Source of the DNA: Phoma sp. XZ068 | Lineage: Eukaryota; Ascomycota; Dothideomycetes; Pleosporales; Didymellaceae | DNA length: 64,000 nt | Reading direction: 5' to 3' | Assembly: GCA_004835665.1 (NCBI GenBank) | Contig: RBKR01000009.1 | Location: forward strand, 1,240,001-1,304,000 | Part shown: piece after piece, positions 60,974 through 64,000 of the stretch | How positions within the stretch are numbered: position 1 is the first letter of the stretch | Layout of the letters: every line of letters starts with the position of its first letter | Made by a program: the position numbers and the translations under genes | Notes under the pieces: model-generated | Databases searched by the model: none | Told to the model about the DNA's origin: nothing | Seen by the model: only the letters and a program-made list of their open reading frames with translations

Positions 60974-63900
60974 ATGGACTCGCCTCTGCACCCGCCTCTG
61001 CACCCGCCTCTGCACCCGCCGCTGTCGCGCACCACGTCCGCCGAGAGCACCAGCACGCCGGCGGCCCCCAGCACGGCCTCATGGCAGCCCCCCAGCGGCC
61101 GCAAGGCGCGTGCCAGCGAGCCCCAGGCCGGCACCGCGAGCGTCGAGGTCAAGCTGAGCCCGCTGGGCACGGCGGCCCTCGCGCCGCTGCGACCCGTGGG
61201 CCTGACTGCGCGGCGGCCGTCGAGGGCGTCCGAGAGCCTCATGGACTACATTGGGCGGAGCAGCCTGAGCGGGTCTGCCATCGACGAGGACGCCGACGCA
61301 ACCCCTCTAGCGGCCTCGCGCTTCGCGTCGTCGCTGGCGGAAGCTAGCAAGTCTGACGTCGAAGCCGACAGCCGCCTCTCCTTCTCCTCGCTGTACAGCA
61401 TCGGCTCGGCCCTGTACGCCAACACCCGCGGCCACTCCTGGAGCGCGCGCAGCTCAGTCGTGAGCAGCGAACCCGACGGTGCGTACTCGGCCTGGCTGGC
61501 CTGGCTGGCCTGGCTGTGCCTGCGCACGCCGCACCCGCTCCTGCACCGCTGACCCCCCGCAGCAAAAATGTCCGAGCCCGCGCCACACAGCAGCGGCACC
61601 ACCGCGACGTCGTCGCTGTCCGTCACCACCCAGAGCCAGAATGGCTCGCTGGGCCCGAAGGCGTCGCCCACGCAGCTGCTCTTTTCGCCCGAGCAGCCCG
61701 CCAGCAGCCCCAACACGCTCACCTCGCCCTCGTCCGCCGCCACCACCACCACCAACACCACCGCCGCCGCCTCGCCGCAGCCATTGACCCCCCAGGCCCC
61801 GCCGCGCCGCTCGCGCAGCCGCACCCACCGCCGCGTCAGCGGGAGCACCGCCGCCAGCAGCAGCCCCGCCAGCATCGGCATGCGCGAGCCCAAGAAGCCC
61901 ACCAAGGGCACCATTGGCGTCTGCGCCCTCGAGTCCAAGGCCCGCAGCAAGCCCGCCCGCAACATCTTCGGCAAGCTCGTCGACGACTTCGACGTCAAGA
62001 TCTTCGGCGACAAGATCATCCTGGACGAGGAGGTCGAGAACTGGCCCGTCTGCGACTTCCTCATCTCCTTCTTCTCCGATGGCTTCCCGCTCGACAAGGC
62101 CATTGCCTACGTGCGCCTGCGCAAGCCCTTTTGCGTCAACGACCTGCCCATGCAGCAGGTCCTGTGGGACCGCCGCCTGTGCCTCTCCATCCTCGACAAG
62201 CTCAGCGTGCCCACCCCGAAGCGCATCGACGTCAACCGCGACGGTGGGCCAAAGCTGCCCTCGGCCGAGTTTGCCAAGCAGCTGCACGAGCGGACGGGCG
62301 TGGCCCTTGTCGGCGCGAGCGATGGCACCGGTGGAGGCCTGCCGCCGCCCAAGAAGATTGAGATGATTGACAACGGCGACACCATCTTCGTCGACGGCCA
62401 GACACTGACCAAGCCCTTTGTCGAGAAGCCCGTCAGCGGCGAGGACCACAACATCCACATCTACTTCCACAGCAAGGATGGCGGCGGCGGCCGGCGACTG
62501 TTCCGGAAGATCAACAACAAGAGCTCCGAGAAGGATGAGACGCTCGCCACCCCCCGCTCCCTCACCGAGCCCGACACCAGCTACATCTACGAGCAGTTCC
62601 TGCAAGTCGAGAACGCTGAAGATGTCAAGGCCTACACGGTTGGTCCAAACTTCTGCCATGCCGAAACGAGAAAATCGCCCGTTGTGGACGGCCTAGTTAA
62701 GCGCAACCCGAGTGGTAAGGAAGTTCGCTATGTGACCAAGCTTAGCGAGACAGAAGCAGCCATGGCATCCAAAATCTCAGAAGGCTTCGGCCAGCGCGTA
62801 TGTGGCTTCGATCTGCTGCGTGCCGGCGACAAGAGCTACGTTATTGACGTCAACGGATGGAGCTTTGTCAAGGACAACGGCGACTACTACGACAAGGCAG
62901 CAAACATCCTCAGAGACATGTTTCTGAATGAAATCTCACGGAGGCAGCGCAAGGACGCCGCACAGAGTGCCGCCATCGACGCACAAGGAGGCCCAGACAG
63001 GGGTGAATCAAGGAAGAGCATGTCAAGCCATCGTCAGGCATTGAAGGGGTTGTTCAAGAGTCCCAGTATGTCAAGAATGGGGGACCACCACCGCCACTCC
63101 CACCACCACCTCCCCCATATGCGCCAGGCCAGCACCATGCCTTCTTCTCCCGAGACTTCGCTAAACACCACTCCCATTGCAGCTAGTCCAAGTCTCGAGA
63201 AGCCCGATCCCACGGCTGCCTTCAGCCCGCCAGCAGTCGGAACCATACCGCCCGCACCCGCCTCCGAGCCAGACCTCTTACCTCCTCCGGCCGTCCATGA
63301 TGAAGACCACGACCTCGAGCCAGAGAGATCGCACTCGGAAGACAACCAGGTCCCCATACCCCCGCCCGCATCCAAAGCTCAATGGAAGCTCAAGGGTGTT
63401 GTGTCTGTGATTCGACACGCCGATCGCACGCCAAAGCAAAAGTTCAAGTACACCTTCCACTCGCAGCCGTTTGTGGACCTGCTCAAGGGGCATCAGGCCG
63501 AGGTGTTACTGATTGGCGAGCCAGCGCTGCAGAGTGTCAGCGATGCCGTCAAGGTCGCATTGGACGAGAAGCTCGAGGACCCAAAGAAGCTGCGCGAGCT
63601 GCAACTGTACCTCCAGAAGAAGGGTCCGTGGCCTGGAACCAAAGTGCAGATCAAGCCCATGTTCCGTAAGAGGAGGAAGGATGAACTGCTGCCGGGCGAG
63701 ACACTTCCCGAAGAGTCGCCCGAGAGGCAAAGAAAGGGTTCCACCTCCAGTATCGCTCGGGATGCAGGCAACGAAAGCAGCAACGAGACCAACCCTGAGC
63801 GTCTTAAGAACAGGAGTGACTCCATGTCCGGCGTCACGCTATCCCGCATCACTGCCCAAGATAATAACATGGTCCTCGACAAGCTACAGTTGATCATTAA

Positions 63901-64000
63901 GTGGGGCGGAGAGCCCACTCACTCGGCTCGTCACCAGACACAGGACATGGGAGCAAACCTACGTAATGACCTGCTGCTCATGAACCGTGACGTCCTTGAC
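60974..64000 (+). CDS. VIP1: Inositol pyrophosphate kinase VIP1/Asp1 (PPIP5K), partial at window end
   Basis: Exons 60974-61478 and from 61563 to beyond the window; the part seen is about 981 residues. The first 280 residues are disordered, starting with a (PLHP)n repeat and containing RLSFSSLYSIGSALYANTRG, followed by a Thr/Ala/Pro-rich stretch. The ATP-grasp kinase domain begins near residue 282 (GTIGVCALESKARSKPARNI) and includes VEKPVSGEDHNIHIYF and YVIDVNGWSFVKDN. A His-rich linker follows. The histidine-acid-phosphatase domain starts near residue 785 with VVSVIRHADRTPKQKFKY. The kinase adds a pyrophosphate to IP6 or IP7 and the phosphatase removes it; both affect phosphate sensing and polarity. 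The intron at 61479-61562 is low-complexity (CTGGC repeats). If that intron is not used, the Met at 61568 would be the start. The end lies outside. Confidence 0.94.
60976..61021 (+). repeat. 12-bp tandem repeat at the VIP1 N-terminus
   Basis: The unit CCTCTGCACCCG recurs three times, followed by a decayed copy, encoding PLHP repeats right after the initiator. Confidence 0.8.

Noticed and set aside
61454..62659. 401-residue minus-strand frame over VIP1
   Set aside because: Antisense shadow of the ATP-grasp domain; rich in Gly, Ala, Val and Leu without motifs.

Overview
The window is nuclear DNA of a filamentous ascomycete. Genes carry short GT-AG introns of about 41-112 bases, both strands are densely coded, and the housekeeping genes (PER1, YAK1, eIF3c, RSC7, HacA, UTP21, VIP1) are of the Pezizomycotina type. 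The intracellular siderophore synthetase has four adenylation domains, the NPS2-type layout known from Dothideomycetes, so that class is my best guess; this is inference. Coordinates and splice sites were worked out by reading the sequence by eye, without any database search.

Layout: (1) 0.9-2.0 kb, PER1. (2) 2.4-27.3 kb, an iron siderophore locus: a roughly 5,400-residue ferrichrome-type NRPS on the minus strand, a divergent full-length ABC transporter, and an L-ornithine N5-monooxygenase (SidA). Five exact copies of the iron-repressor GATA motif ATCWGATAA lie in the two intergenic regions of this locus, and I saw none elsewhere. (3) 28.5-37.5 kb, core genes: YAK1 kinase, eIF3c, RSC7. (4) 37.5-43.1 kb, a weakly coding stretch with a possible unrecognised spliced gene, a TDA3-like FAD oxidoreductase, and a 77-residue small protein gene. 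(5) 44.2-45.5 kb, hacA, the unfolded protein response bZIP factor. Its frame shift fits a 20-base non-conventional intron, and a 12-codon uORF has a stop that overlaps the hacA start codon. (6) 45.5-50 kb, gene-poor, ending in a strongly TA-rich island. (7) 50.1-57.1 kb, a compact three-gene cluster: an isocyanide synthase fused to an Fe(II)/2-oxoglutarate dioxygenase, a divergent MFS transporter, and a phenol-hydroxylase-type FAD monooxygenase. (8) 57.2-64 kb, UTP21 and the divergent inositol pyrophosphate kinase VIP1, which runs off the window.

How the genes work together: SidA hydroxylates ornithine, the NRPS builds the hydroxamate peptide, and the ABC transporter probably moves a siderophore. 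The promoter motifs suggest the three are co-repressed by iron. The isocyanide cluster is the best candidate for a poorly described system. It could make a tyrosine- or tryptophan-derived isonitrile, oxidise it in the same polypeptide, hydroxylate an aromatic ring, and export the product. Its product is not known from the sequence.
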